A stretch of 28,550 nt of DNA from a virus: positions 1 to 28,550 of IMG/VR virus record IMGVR_UViG_3300027996_000129; one strand, given 5' to 3'. The position numbers were made by a program, and so were the translations under genes. Shown here piece by piece: positions 1 to 6,570 of this stretch; the first letter of the stretch is position 1; the number at the start of each line of letters is the position of its first letter. Under the pieces are notes generated by a model. That model did not search any database. It worked only from the letters and a program-made list of their open reading frames with translations, and had not been told where the DNA came from.

Positions 1-54
1 TCTAGATGGTTGTCTAAAGAATGGATGTTTATGGACTGATTCTAATGTACTCAT
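1..54 (-). CDS. Partial small gene, cut by the window edge
   Basis: The reading frame starts with ATG at 54 and stays open for 18 codons to the window edge, beginning MSTLESVHKH. Its ATG overlaps the TGA of the upstream gene as ATGA, the same coupling used throughout this operon. A purine-rich AAAGAAAGAT lies about 8 bases before the start. Too little is visible to suggest a function; the call rests on the overlap and the possible ribosome binding site. Confidence 0.5.
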   Translation of the reverse strand, partial: MSTLESVHKHPFFRQPSR

Positions 55-251
55 TGTTGATCTTTCTTTGGGACATATTGTTTGGTGTGATATTTTACAT
101 CCGGAAACGTCCGCTGGTACCACACTAACTTCTCATGAGTCTCTTCCCGTGAGTTTCTTAAAAACGTGGTACCATTATCCTGTAGCCAACCGGGCCCTAC
201 GCGCACATCACGTTTGAAATCTCCATGATGCCATATTCCGTATTTAGTCAT
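51..251 (-). CDS. Small phage protein, C-terminus related to its upstream neighbour
   Basis: A 66-residue basic protein of unknown function. The N-terminal half (MTKYGIWHHGDF, rich in W, G and D) matches nothing I recognise. The C-terminal half, from the KLVWYQR stretch to the end YVPKKDQQ, aligns with the end of the preceding 39-residue protein (KLNKWTER to FVPKRDQQ), so the two share ancestry there. The start ATG at 251 overlaps the upstream stop as ATGA and follows AGAGAGAT, a plausible ribosome binding site. The gene ends in the same CAACAATGA junction with which it begins. Confidence 0.75.
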   Translation of the reverse strand: MTKYGIWHHGDFKRDVRVGPGWLQDNGTTFLRNSREETHEKLVWYQRTFPDVKYHTKQYVPKKDQQ

Positions 252-367
252 TGTTGATCTCTCTTTGGTACAAATTGTTTCACGGCTGTATTAAATCGTT
301 CTGTCCATTTATTTAGTTTAAGTCTATCGGCTTCGAATCTTAGATGTTCTCTGTATTTGAGTTTCAT
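248..367 (-). CDS. 39-residue basic protein of the LSYRE-KRF paralogue array
   Basis: This very short gene encodes MKLKYREHLRFEADRLKLNK and a tail ending FVPKRDQQ. Its N-terminus matches the core motif K-x-L-[SK]-Y-[RK]-E-x-x-R-F of the next three genes upstream, and its C-terminus matches the gene downstream, so it looks like a shortened or hybrid family member. It joins both neighbours by ATGA overlaps (364-367 and 248-251), which fills what would otherwise be a gap and makes a real gene likely. The function is unknown. The high Lys/Arg content suggests nucleic-acid or acidic-protein binding, but that is inference. Confidence 0.7.
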   Translation of the reverse strand: MKLKYREHLRFEADRLKLNKWTERFNTAVKQFVPKRDQQ

Positions 368-588
368 TTCAAGTATCTTCTAGCCATGTACTGTGTATGT
401 TTAAGTAGTTCACGATTCATGTACGTCATGTATTTTGCGTTCATTCCAGCTTTTTCCTTGATGCTGAAGAAGCCTGATTTATCGTAATGATTAAGCCTCG
501 CCTGATCTTTTAGGAATCGTTTATACTCCCTGAATGATAGTTTTTTGGCCCCCTCAATTTTATTATGTTCGCTGTATGATATTGTCAT
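364..588 (-). CDS. Small basic protein of the LSYRE-KRF paralogue array
   Basis: A 74-residue protein with the family core KKLSFREYKRF at residues 15-25, a variable centre with NAKYMTYM, and the family C-terminus YMARRYLK. It has a 14-residue N-terminal extension absent from the 68-residue paralogue upstream. The start at 588 overlaps the upstream TGA as ATGA and the stop overlaps the next start the same way, so it belongs to a translationally coupled chain. I do not recognise the family. It is predicted helical and strongly basic, and has no signal peptide or membrane segment. Confidence 0.75.
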   Translation of the reverse strand: MTISYSEHNKIEGAKKLSFREYKRFLKDQARLNHYDKSGFFSIKEKAGMNAKYMTYMNRELLKHTQYMARRYLK

Positions 589-791
589 TCTTTAAGATAT
601 CTCCGTCTCATTAGTTCTCTCTGTCTAGTACGTTTTTTCACACAATAGTCCAAGAATTTGGTATCTGGTGAATTAGGTTGCCATGATGTAGAGAACATGC
701 AATGGTCGTATTGTTCTATCCAATAGTCAAGTTTATCCTGATCTTGTTGAAATCGTTTTGTTTCCCTGTATGATAGTTGTTTGCGTGTCAT
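585..791 (-). CDS. Small basic protein of the LSYRE-KRF paralogue array
   Basis: A 68-residue protein beginning MTRKQLSYRETKRF, with TKFLDYC in the centre and LMRRRYLKE at the end. I chose the ATG at 791 rather than the farther start at 833 because it makes an ATGA overlap with the upstream stop and places the family motif at the N-terminus. It is closest to the next gene upstream, sharing TKFL[QD]YC and the downstream K-R-rich helix. Function unknown; it serves as the template for judging the start of that upstream paralogue. Confidence 0.8.
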   Translation of the reverse strand: MTRKQLSYRETKRFQQDQDKLDYWIEQYDHCMFSTSWQPNSPDTKFLDYCVKKRTRQRELMRRRYLKE

Positions 792-1051
792 ATAAATGGT
801 GGTCCTACGTTGTATCTTCTTAGCATGTACCATCGTTTTCTGGTACAGTACTGTAAAAATTTTGTGTTGGTATCGTTTACTGTGCTGTTAAAGAGTGCTT
901 GGTTGTGTCTTTTAGTCCATTTCATGAGTTTTTCGAAGTCTTGATCGAACCGTTTTCGTTCTTTGTATGATAGTTTTTTAGTGTCACAACGGTGGTAGTA
1001 CCCGTTTGTTGTACCGTGCTCGGATGTATGCTCTGTGTTTATTGTATTCAC
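788..1051 (-). CDS. Small basic protein of the LSYRE-KRF array, uncertain start
   Basis: As written, the open frame starts at a GTG at 1051 (87 residues), overlaps the upstream gene by 68 bases, and has 22 residues that match no paralogue before the family core KKLSYKERKRF. TKFLQYC and YMLRRYN follow as in the paralogues. A GTG at 985-987 overlaps the upstream TGA as GTGA, exactly where the paralogue starts, but it is one base out of frame. The run of six A residues (974-979 on this strand) would restore MTLKKLSYKE if it held seven. A homopolymer error, slippage, or a real shifted start are all possible. The family assignment is firm, the start is not. Confidence 0.65.
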   Translation of the reverse strand: MNTINTEHTSEHGTTNGYYHRCDTKKLSYKERKRFDQDFEKLMKWTKRHNQALFNSTVNDTNTKFLQYCTRKRWYMLRRYNVGPPFI

Positions 1052-1190
1052 GTTGACGATATCTGAGGTACTGTTGTTGCCGGAAGTATTCGGGAGACGC
1101 CAGTAGATGGAAGGCTCCTGTTCCTCTGAAGTACTGGTCTCGCATGTAGAACAGTTTTTGAACAGCTTTGTTGTAATGATAGTTCATCAT
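984..1190 (-). CDS. Small basic Tyr/Arg-rich protein, distant array member
   Basis: A 68-residue protein beginning MMNYHYNKAV and ending in a Tyr/Arg-rich helix (YLRYRQREYNKHRAYIRARYN). I chose the ATG at 1190, which overlaps the upstream stop as ATGATGA, over a longer frame from 1280 that would lie wholly inside the upstream membrane-protein gene. It lacks the LSYRE motif, but its C-terminus (YIRARYNKRVLPPL) resembles the end of the next paralogue (YMLRRYNVGPPFI), so it is probably a diverged member. Function unknown. Confidence 0.7.
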   Translation of the reverse strand: MMNYHYNKAVQKLFYMRDQYFRGTGAFHLLASPEYFRQQQYLRYRQREYNKHRAYIRARYNKRVLPPL

Positions 1191-1396
1191 TTGAAGTACC
1201 AGACTTTTCCTTCTTGGTCTACACAGAATCCTAGAGGTAGTCTTGAAGGTACGATCATAGTCATGTTTCGTTCGGTGCATTTTTTGTTGTATGCTTCGAA
1301 TCTCTCTATAGACTTAGGCATCCCGATAACCATCACGAAACCTATCATGGTCACGACCAGTGCTGCTAGCATTATCAGTACTTTTGTTACGGTCAT
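1187..1396 (-). CDS. Small single-pass membrane protein
   Basis: A 69-residue protein whose residues 4-26 (a hydrophobic run beginning TKVLIMLAALVV) form one strong transmembrane helix or uncleaved signal anchor. A charged part (SIERFEAYNKKCTERN) and a short C-terminal segment with GFCVDQEGKVWYF follow. The start is supported by AGGAAGA about 8 bases upstream of the ATG. It lies between the methyltransferase and the basic-protein array. It could be an inner-membrane accessory or a host-interaction protein; it is too short and too basic at the N-terminus to claim as a holin. Confidence 0.75.
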   Translation of the reverse strand: MTVTKVLIMLAALVVTMIGFVMVIGMPKSIERFEAYNKKCTERNMTMIVPSRLPLGFCVDQEGKVWYFK

Positions 1397-1411
1397 TCTG
1401 TTTATTCTTCC

Positions 1412-1492
1412 TTAATGTATTTCATCATACCTGCACCGAGTGATGGTTGGATCATCCCATAGTTTAATGATGTATTTTGTTATTTTGTTCAT
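1412..1492 (-). CDS. Possible 26-residue peptide gene
   Basis: A short frame beginning MNKITKYIIKLWDDP runs from an ATG at 1492 that overlaps the stop of the methyltransferase gene as ATGA. It ends 15 bases before the next gene. The overlap is the only evidence beyond its position in an otherwise empty 92-base stretch. A second 17-codon frame (1402-1455) in another phase has equally little support. Treat as tentative. Confidence 0.35.
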   Translation of the reverse strand: MNKITKYIIKLWDDPTITRCRYDEIH

Positions 1493-2181
1493 ATTTTTGT
1501 TCCTATCAGCATGAATCTTGTATACATCTCGAATTTGTTTTGTCCTTCGAATAGTATATTCATTGGTGCTTGTTGTTTAAACTCTTGTAGTGTATTGACA
1601 CAGTTCACATGTTCTTGTGTGTATTCGAAGTAGTCATTAGATTGTAGTACGATTAGTTTGTTTTTGGGTAGTTTATCGAACCATTCATTGAAGTTCAGTA
1701 GGTGTTCACATATTGTATTCACGATGATATCGGGTTCGTCCTGCATATCGGCGATTGTTTGGTCACGTCTTGTTGTAGTGTACGTAGTTTTATTGTAGTC
1801 GAGGTCGTATATATCTGCTGTTGATGCTTTAAATTGCCAATTTGCTTTCACACGTTGTCTATTCATTAGTTCCGCGATTGGTGCGCATGTTGGTTCGATA
1901 TCGAATGATCTAATTTTTGCTGTATTGAATTCTGGCAGTTCGTACATCATAGCTGGCAGTAGTCCATACCATCCACCGAGGATAAAGATAGTTTTATTTG
2001 GTTCGATATGATTTATTAGTTCTTGTATCAGCCATTGTTTACTTTCGATTTGTGCTGCACTGAATGCCAATTCGATATTAGGTGGATTTGATTGATGTAG
2101 GATATGTGTTATATTGTTCATCAGGAGTTTATCCGGATAAATGCGTTGAAGTCCATTCAGGATGATTGATAGGTCTGTCAT
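1489..2181 (-). CDS. Putative SAM-dependent methyltransferase
   Basis: A 230-residue protein with a class I methyltransferase-like Rossmann core. It has a glycine-rich motif I after a hydrophobic strand (IFILGGWYGLL, residues 65-75), an acidic motif II region (SFDIEP, 92-97), a TADIYDLD stretch (121-128) and a motif IV-like strand DIIVNTICEHL (151-161). I chose the ATG at 2181, one base after the TAA of the upstream gene; a start at 2250 would overlap that gene by 68 bases. No strong ribosome binding site is visible, so coupling is likely. Small phage proteins of this type have unknown substrates. Among glycosyltransferase genes, methylation of a sugar or surface polymer is a reasonable inference. 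Confidence 0.65.
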   Translation of the reverse strand: MTDLSIILNGLQRIYPDKLLMNNITHILHQSNPPNIELAFSAAQIESKQWLIQELINHIEPNKTIFILGGWYGLLPAMMYELPEFNTAKIRSFDIEPTCAPIAELMNRQRVKANWQFKASTADIYDLDYNKTTYTTTRRDQTIADMQDEPDIIVNTICEHLLNFNEWFDKLPKNKLIVLQSNDYFEYTQEHVNCVNTLQEFKQQAPMNILFEGQNKFEMYTRFMLIGTKI

Positions 2182-2182
2182 A

Positions 2183-3094
2183 TTAATACAGGAATGGAGG
2201 GATTCTAGTTGGGTTAATGTCTGCCATTCGATACCATTCGCATTCATCATCGTACAGTTCTACGACTGGTAGTCCGATAGTTTTGAGTTCGTGTCTGAGT
2301 GCATTCAATTCTGTTTCCATATTAGGTTTATTATAATTGAAATCATTCATTGGATTGATACTAAATCGTGTTGATACCTTTTCCCAATGATCATCGAACC
2401 AATCATAGTCTATGATATTGTGGTAATCGAATTTCGGGTTCAAGAACAGGTTATATACGCCTTGTCTTGCGCCTAACATAGCGAAATCGCCCCATTTTTG
2501 ATCTCTTCCTATTGTGCACCATATCAACAATCGTGCGAGGTTCCCCCCTGATGCTGTAAGGATATCCTTTACGGGTTCGCCATTTTTGACACACATTTTG
2601 ATAACATCTCTGAACCCTGATCTGTATGCTTGATATGGTGTTCCACTGATCCAAGTTAATCCGGAGTACATATTTCCCATTGGTTGGTATTCGAGACCCC
2701 CGTAGCAGAAGTCTATTGAGTAGTTTTCATGTGTTGCAGCTTCATGCGTGTTGATATTCATTAATGTATGTTTATTCCAGCATTTAGCGCCACCGGTTCC
2801 ATATATTAGGTTATTCACGTTATTCTTTGCGGCCCACGAGTGGACGACATTTGGGTCTATTGCTGGTTCGAATTCGGTTTCATGGAAATCTGGTGTGATG
2901 ACATGATCACCATCGACTAGGATAAATCGTTCAGTTTCGGCTAGGTCTGCGGCACATTTATGCGCTGCGTCGAATCCTTTCACTCCATGTAATCGTTTAG
3001 CATGAGGGATTGTTTCGAGTAATTGGTTGTAGTTATGATCGGCTGCTGGTTCATCGTAGCTCAAGAACACCCAATCTAGGTCTAGTACTTTCAT
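2183..3094 (-). CDS. Phage glycosyltransferase, DGD type (GT-A-like)
   Basis: A 303-residue protein starting MKVLDLDWVFLSYDEP. After the first strand come KGFDAAH (39-45) and LVDGDHV (59-65), where DGD is the likely metal- and nucleotide-sugar-binding DxD motif of a GT-A fold. It shares SYDEP, KGFDAAH, a YGxGGxKxW loop, a SGTPYQAYRSGFR stretch and an IWCxxGRD motif with the protein at 13813-14775, so the two are paralogues. I chose the start at 3094 (ATGA overlap with the small membrane gene) over 3142. The acceptor is unknown. It is linked to the methyltransferase just downstream. Confidence 0.72.
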   Translation of the reverse strand: MKVLDLDWVFLSYDEPAADHNYNQLLETIPHAKRLHGVKGFDAAHKCAADLAETERFILVDGDHVITPDFHETEFEPAIDPNVVHSWAAKNNVNNLIYGTGGAKCWNKHTLMNINTHEAATHENYSIDFCYGGLEYQPMGNMYSGLTWISGTPYQAYRSGFRDVIKMCVKNGEPVKDILTASGGNLARLLIWCTIGRDQKWGDFAMLGARQGVYNLFLNPKFDYHNIIDYDWFDDHWEKVSTRFSINPMNDFNYNKPNMETELNALRHELKTIGLPVVELYDDECEWYRMADINPTRIPPFLY

Positions 3095-3225
3095 ATCATC
3101 ACCATTGATGTTATCACTGCGATCAGGGCTAGCAGTCCACATACTGTGATAATATCCAATCGTTTCATTTGACGTTTGAATTTCAGATCATCGAGTTCTT
3201 TTTGTTTTTTACGTTCAGATGTCAT
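3091..3225 (-). CDS. 44-residue single-pass membrane protein
   Basis: A short gene missed by usual length cut-offs. It has a charged N-terminal half (MTSERKKQKELDDLKFKRQM) followed by one hydrophobic helix (from about residue 23, with CGLLALIAVIT). Both ends are ATGA overlaps, with the upstream 44-residue gene and with the downstream glycosyltransferase. It has the same length and layout as its upstream neighbour, suggesting a duplicated pair. Predicted topology has a cytoplasmic basic N-terminus. Function unknown; a membrane anchor for the neighbouring glycosyltransferases is speculation. Confidence 0.72.
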   Translation of the reverse strand: MTSERKKQKELDDLKFKRQMKRLDIITVCGLLALIAVITSMVMI

Positions 3226-3356
3226 CTAAGGTGGTTCCAAATGAGTGTTGCTACTGCGAATATCATGATTCCTATCATGACGATTTTGTCTCTTCTGAGT
3301 CGTTTACGATCTCTTAGTTGTTGTTCTTGTCGTCTTTTTTCTTTATGTGTTACCAT
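3222..3356 (-). CDS. 44-residue single-pass membrane protein
   Basis: A partner of the following gene with the same design: a Lys/Arg/Glu/Gln-rich N-terminal half (MVTHKEKRRQEQQLRDRKRL) and a hydrophobic segment at about residues 25-40 (KIVMIGIMIFAVATLIW). Its ATG lies inside the 3' end of the upstream glycosyltransferase gene (14-base overlap) and its TGA overlaps the next ATG as ATGA. The conserved architecture of the pair and the double overlap support a real gene. No catalytic motif; function unknown. Confidence 0.7.
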   Translation of the reverse strand: MVTHKEKRRQEQQLRDRKRLRRDKIVMIGIMIFAVATLIWNHLR

Positions 3357-4044
3357 TGAATTGCTCCTTTAACCATTCGAAATTATTTATTCGAGCAAGT
3401 TCTTCTGGATTATTAGCGTTCGCTGATCCGTATTGGTGTCCATACACGGCTCCTTGTTTACTGAACAGCCCGTATTCTCCATTGCCGGTGTTCATCCACT
3501 GGTTCAATCTTTCTCGTGTTTCGTCTGGTTTATTCCCTTTGATGACATTTGCTGAGAGTTTGGTACACTCTCTGAATGCTGATTTCCATGTTTCGAATGG
3601 TGATGTGTCGTATACTGTTGTGCTTGCTATTATGGGCATAGCTTTAAATATTCCTGCGACGGTTGTTGTGAAGTCTACGATAACATCTGGATCAAAGGTT
3701 AACACATGTTTTTTATTGAATAGTTTAATACCACTGTATCCATATGTTAATTCGGTTACGGGGTTGTATGCTCTCATTACGAACACCCATTCGTCGGCAT
3801 TCAGGCTATAATCTGACTCGATATTGGGATCGATATCAAACATGAAGTCATCATTTACGACGGTATCGCCATCGACCACATAGAACCATTTGGTTCTGGA
3901 TCGTTTGGCTGCTTCATAGTGTGCCTGTGGAATACCTTGCACATCTTTAACCCTGATAGTATTAAATGGGAATCTTTTATTCAGCTTTTCCCAATGTTCT
4001 TCAGCGTTAGATTCTTGGTAACTTATGAATATAATATCAAACAT
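3343..4044 (-). CDS. Small phage glycosyltransferase, DGD type
   Basis: A 233-residue protein related to the two longer DxD proteins at 2183 and 13813 but shorter. It has MFDIIFISYQES at the N-terminus, YVVDGDTVV with DGD at residues 58-60, and a YGYSGIKLF loop followed by a C-terminal half with FETWKSAFRECTKL, matching the family's aromatic-xx-RxGxR segment. It is the first gene of the leftmost operon and is divergent from the SGNH gene. No ribosome binding site precedes the ATG, while a good -10 box ends only six bases before it, so the message may be leaderless. Sugar donor and acceptor unknown. Confidence 0.7.
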   Translation of the reverse strand: MFDIIFISYQESNAEEHWEKLNKRFPFNTIRVKDVQGIPQAHYEAAKRSRTKWFYVVDGDTVVNDDFMFDIDPNIESDYSLNADEWVFVMRAYNPVTELTYGYSGIKLFNKKHVLTFDPDVIVDFTTTVAGIFKAMPIIASTTVYDTSPFETWKSAFRECTKLSANVIKGNKPDETRERLNQWMNTGNGEYGLFSKQGAVYGHQYGSANANNPEELARINNFEWLKEQFNGNT

Positions 4045-4049
4045 GTTGT

Positions 4050-4078
4050 ATTATATATTAAATACGTTTAATAGTAAA
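4050..4078 (-). promoter_or_regulatory. Sigma70-like promoter in the divergent intergenic region
   Basis: On the minus strand TTTACT (4073-4078) is followed after 17 bases by a perfect TATAAT (4050-4055). The -10 box lies six bases before the start codon of the glycosyltransferase at 4044, so the transcript would begin at or next to the ATG. The region is AT-rich, so chance similarity is possible. The lone plus-strand gene must also be read from this 44-base gap, but no comparably good plus-strand box is visible. Confidence 0.45.
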
Positions 4079-4088
4079 GGATTATTTT

Positions 4089-5006
4089 ATGGATCGTATG
4101 TTTGTGTTAGGTTGTAGTTTCAGTAATTGGGTATGGCCATGTTGGGTCGATTTCATGTCGGGAGATTACAAGGTATGGAATGGTGCATTACGCGGACAGG
4201 GCCATCAAACGATGTACAGTAGGTTGATGGAGATCATCATGGATTTTGATTTAACCTCAGAAGACGTTGTTGTTCTACAGTTGACAGAGTTCGGGCGAAT
4301 TGATACTATTATGCCCTACACTGGTTGGATTGGTGGTGATCAGATTAAAGACTTCACCCATGAGAATTCCGGTGATATGGAATATGGTTGGGGTCCTGGC
4401 TGTGGAAGTATGGTAAATCACTACAACTACAAGCATAATGTTCAAGACAAGATGCAATCATTTTTTGACAACGGTTTCTTGAACCCTATTCATTGTACAC
4501 GATATGAGTCTCAATTGATTCTTGGCATGAAAATGCTTCTCGACCGTTTACCGTGTAGATACAGGATTATCACGATGTATGACGAAATGGGGATTAGTCC
4601 ACAAGTTTGGTCAGACAAGGTGATCCGGAAGAGTTTAGATGATCCTTATTTGGAGTGTGTTATAAATGCGATTGACAAAGAGTTACCTAGCATATATTCC
4701 ATGAATAAATTACATCCTGATAAGAGGGTAACGTACGTGAATTACGATGGGGCACGGCAAGAAGATGGTCATCCGAGTCCTGTGGCTGCGCGAGAGTTTG
4801 CAGAGAGAATGAGTACCAGTCTTGATGTTGAGATCAATGATGTTTACAATCAGGATATATTGGATCAATGGGAACCACTTATCTATGACCCTGAGTTCAG
4901 TTCGGAGACGTATGATAAGTGGTATCACGATCAGTTCAAGGGTCTTGGGCCATTGGTTAGCCTAAATCGCAATTTCCCGTTTGATTTTAATCCTTATCGA
5001 CGGTAG
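4089..5006 (+). CDS. SGNH/GDSL-like hydrolase, the only plus-strand gene
   Basis: A 305-residue protein with SGNH-family layout. It has FVLGCSFSNW near the N-terminus (Ser10 the likely nucleophile), a glycine and polar block NGALRGQGHQ (31-40), a strand VVLQLTEFGR (61-70) and a C-terminal DGHPSP (Asp226, His228) supplying the acid and base. Phage members of this family are usually of unknown specificity; esterase or acyl transfer on glycans is typical of the superfamily. TAAAGGA six bases before the ATG is a clear ribosome binding site. It converges with the epimerase gene, overlapping its 3' end by 20 bases. The opposite orientation in a co-oriented region suggests independent control or separate acquisition. 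Confidence 0.75.
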   Translation: MDRMFVLGCSFSNWVWPCWVDFMSGDYKVWNGALRGQGHQTMYSRLMEIIMDFDLTSEDVVVLQLTEFGRIDTIMPYTGWIGGDQIKDFTHENSGDMEYGWGPGCGSMVNHYNYKHNVQDKMQSFFDNGFLNPIHCTRYESQLILGMKMLLDRLPCRYRIITMYDEMGISPQVWSDKVIRKSLDDPYLECVINAIDKELPSIYSMNKLHPDKRVTYVNYDGARQEDGHPSPVAAREFAERMSTSLDVEINDVYNQDILDQWEPLIYDPEFSSETYDKWYHDQFKGLGPLVSLNRNFPFDFNPYRR

Positions 5007-6048
5007 TTTTAACATAATCGATTATTTCTTGTAGACTGCCGTATAGGTCTTTGGTTGGTTTCCATCCCGTGGTTCGGTACAATTTTGAGCTATCCCCATA
5101 TCGATATATTACATCGTTATCGAATGATTTGACGTATCTAATACGTAGTGAGTTAGGATCGAGATCAGGATATACTAGTGAATGAATTGCTCGTAATAGG
5201 TCTTCCATTGATAATCGCATACCACCACACACGTTGTATATTTGGTTTTTGCAAGCATTGATGTCGAGGGTTTCTGCCACTGCTGTCGCGAAGTCCACAC
5301 CATGTGTGAAGTCACGTACTTGTTTACCTGATCCATGCATTTCGATGGGTTCAGTTCCGCCTGATTTGAGACATTTCATGATGAATTCTGGTACGACATG
5401 GTTCATTGCTACTTCTTGTCCAGCTTTATCGACATACGTGCCGGGTTCTTCTCCTGTACCGATAGCATTGAATGGTCTAAGGATGGTGTATGGTAGTCCG
5501 TGTTGTAGTCGCGCACCTTCGGCGAAATACTCTGCTGCGAGTTTTTGGAAGCCATACATTGATCGTGGTGGTGGGTCCATTAGGGTTGAGTCTTCTGGTG
5601 TTGGGAATTCTTCTGTCATTTCGTACACTTGAGAACTTGTTATCAATGTGACCTTTTTGAGGTTATCGGTCAGGTGGGCATTGATGGCTGCGTCGAATAA
5701 GCTTGCGCAAATGCGTTCGTTCTCTGCCATCATATCGTATGCATGATCATTGAAGAAGCGTAGGCCCCCGATTAGTGCTGCGAGATGTATGACATGATCG
5801 ACACCAGCCATGACTTCTCGCATTAGATCGACATCTTTACAGTCGCCTTCGATGAATTCGTAGTGTGGGTGGTCATCGTGTGATCGTTTGATGTAACCAT
5901 ATTTGCTGTAGTTATCGATGCCACGGACTTTGAAGCCTCTGTCCAATAGGAGTTGGCATACGTATGTGCCTATGAATCCTGCTGATCCTGTTACGAGGAC
6001 AGTTCGGATGAAGTTTGGTCCGTTGCCGCCGATAATATTGAATGTCAT
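4987..6048 (-). CDS. NAD-dependent sugar-nucleotide epimerase/dehydratase (extended SDR)
   Basis: A 353-residue extended short-chain dehydrogenase/reductase. It has VLVTGSAGFIG (NAD-binding GxxGxxG, residues 21-27), GIDNYS ending the second strand, HLAALIGG (88-95), SSQVYE (138-143) with the catalytic serine, and YGFQK (165-169) with the catalytic Tyr and Lys, then the substrate-domain stretch RPFNAIGTGEEP. Length fits GDP- or UDP-sugar epimerases and dehydratases; the exact sugar cannot be read. It begins with a 1-base TAATG overlap with the upstream gene and probably supplies an activated sugar to the neighbouring glycosyltransferases. Confidence 0.88.
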   Translation of the reverse strand: MTFNIIGGNGPNFIRTVLVTGSAGFIGTYVCQLLLDRGFKVRGIDNYSKYGYIKRSHDDHPHYEFIEGDCKDVDLMREVMAGVDHVIHLAALIGGLRFFNDHAYDMMAENERICASLFDAAINAHLTDNLKKVTLITSSQVYEMTEEFPTPEDSTLMDPPPRSMYGFQKLAAEYFAEGARLQHGLPYTILRPFNAIGTGEEPGTYVDKAGQEVAMNHVVPEFIMKCLKSGGTEPIEMHGSGKQVRDFTHGVDFATAVAETLDINACKNQIYNVCGGMRLSMEDLLRAIHSLVYPDLDPNSLRIRYVKSFDNDVIYRYGDSSKLYRTTGWKPTKDLYGSLQEIIDYVKTTVDKD

Positions 6049-6344
6049 TAGTTCTTGCTCTCTACACGTTCGATGCGATAGTTTCCGTCGAGCCTTGCTT
6101 GTAGTTCGGCTATTGATTTATCTTCTAGGACAGGATCGGTACCCCAAAAGGTATCATTGTGCATCAATTTCAGTTGTTCTTCTAGTAGTGGCAGGGGTGA
6201 ATACACTGATTTGCTTGATGGTGCTACCCATAGGGCTTGCACTCTTCGTCCAATGAATTCACGTAAACCTTTGCGTGATGTTATGCGTTGTGCGATCTCT
6301 ACCTTCTCTTCTTTGGTCAGGTTGATCTTTTTATACTTTGCCAT
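6048..6344 (-). CDS. Hypothetical 98-residue protein
   Basis: A charged protein beginning MAKYKKINLTKEEKVEIAQR, with a basic central part (RKGLREFIGRRVQALWVAP), a segment with WGTDPVLEDKS, and a helical end. There is no signal peptide or membrane helix. Its start and stop make TAATG overlaps with both neighbours. It may be a small regulatory or accessory protein; I do not recognise a family. Confidence 0.7.
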   Translation of the reverse strand: MAKYKKINLTKEEKVEIAQRITSRKGLREFIGRRVQALWVAPSSKSVYSPLPLLEEQLKLMHNDTFWGTDPVLEDKSIAELQARLDGNYRIERVESKN

Positions 6345-6550
6345 TATTCACCTCTCAATTTTATGATAGCTTCTCTGAGTTTTGTAGAGTATTGATGGGC
6401 CGGTTCAAGAGCATCCAGTACAATCTCCAGCGCCTCTTTGTCTAACTGTGGCTTTTTATCCGGCTCAAGCATCTTCAAGCGTTCTTCCATAAGCTCAACC
6501 TTTCGCTCAAGCTGTGCCAATCTGGTTTGTGTCTCAGGTACGTTTGCCAT
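6344..6550 (-). CDS. Small coiled-coil protein
   Basis: A 68-residue protein whose residues 9-30 (TRLAQLERKVELMEERLKML) form a clear heptad coiled coil. A short Pro/Lys linker (EPDKKPQLD) and a second amphipathic helix follow. The fold suggests a dimer or trimer. It couples to the next gene by TAATG. The four genes at 6344-7043 appear slightly richer in G+C than their surroundings and resemble small genes of phages from other hosts, so this may be a transferred block; I have not calculated composition. Confidence 0.7.
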   Translation of the reverse strand: MANVPETQTRLAQLERKVELMEERLKMLEPDKKPQLDKEALEIVLDALEPAHQYSTKLREAIIKLRGE

Positions 6551-6570
6551 CTATATTTCTTTCAACCGGA

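Noticed and set aside
1187-1280. Longer start (1280) for the gene ending at 984
   Set aside because: It would lie wholly within the membrane-protein gene; the ATGATGA overlap at 1187-1190 gives a much better start.
3347-3811. 154-codon open frame on the plus strand
   Set aside because: It is antisense to a glycosyltransferase with a DxD motif and to the overlapping small genes; its hydrophobic, Ser/Leu-rich product is typical of antisense shadows.
4987-5006. Bidirectional terminator between the converging genes
   Set aside because: The gene ends overlap, and no stable stem followed by a T run is visible.
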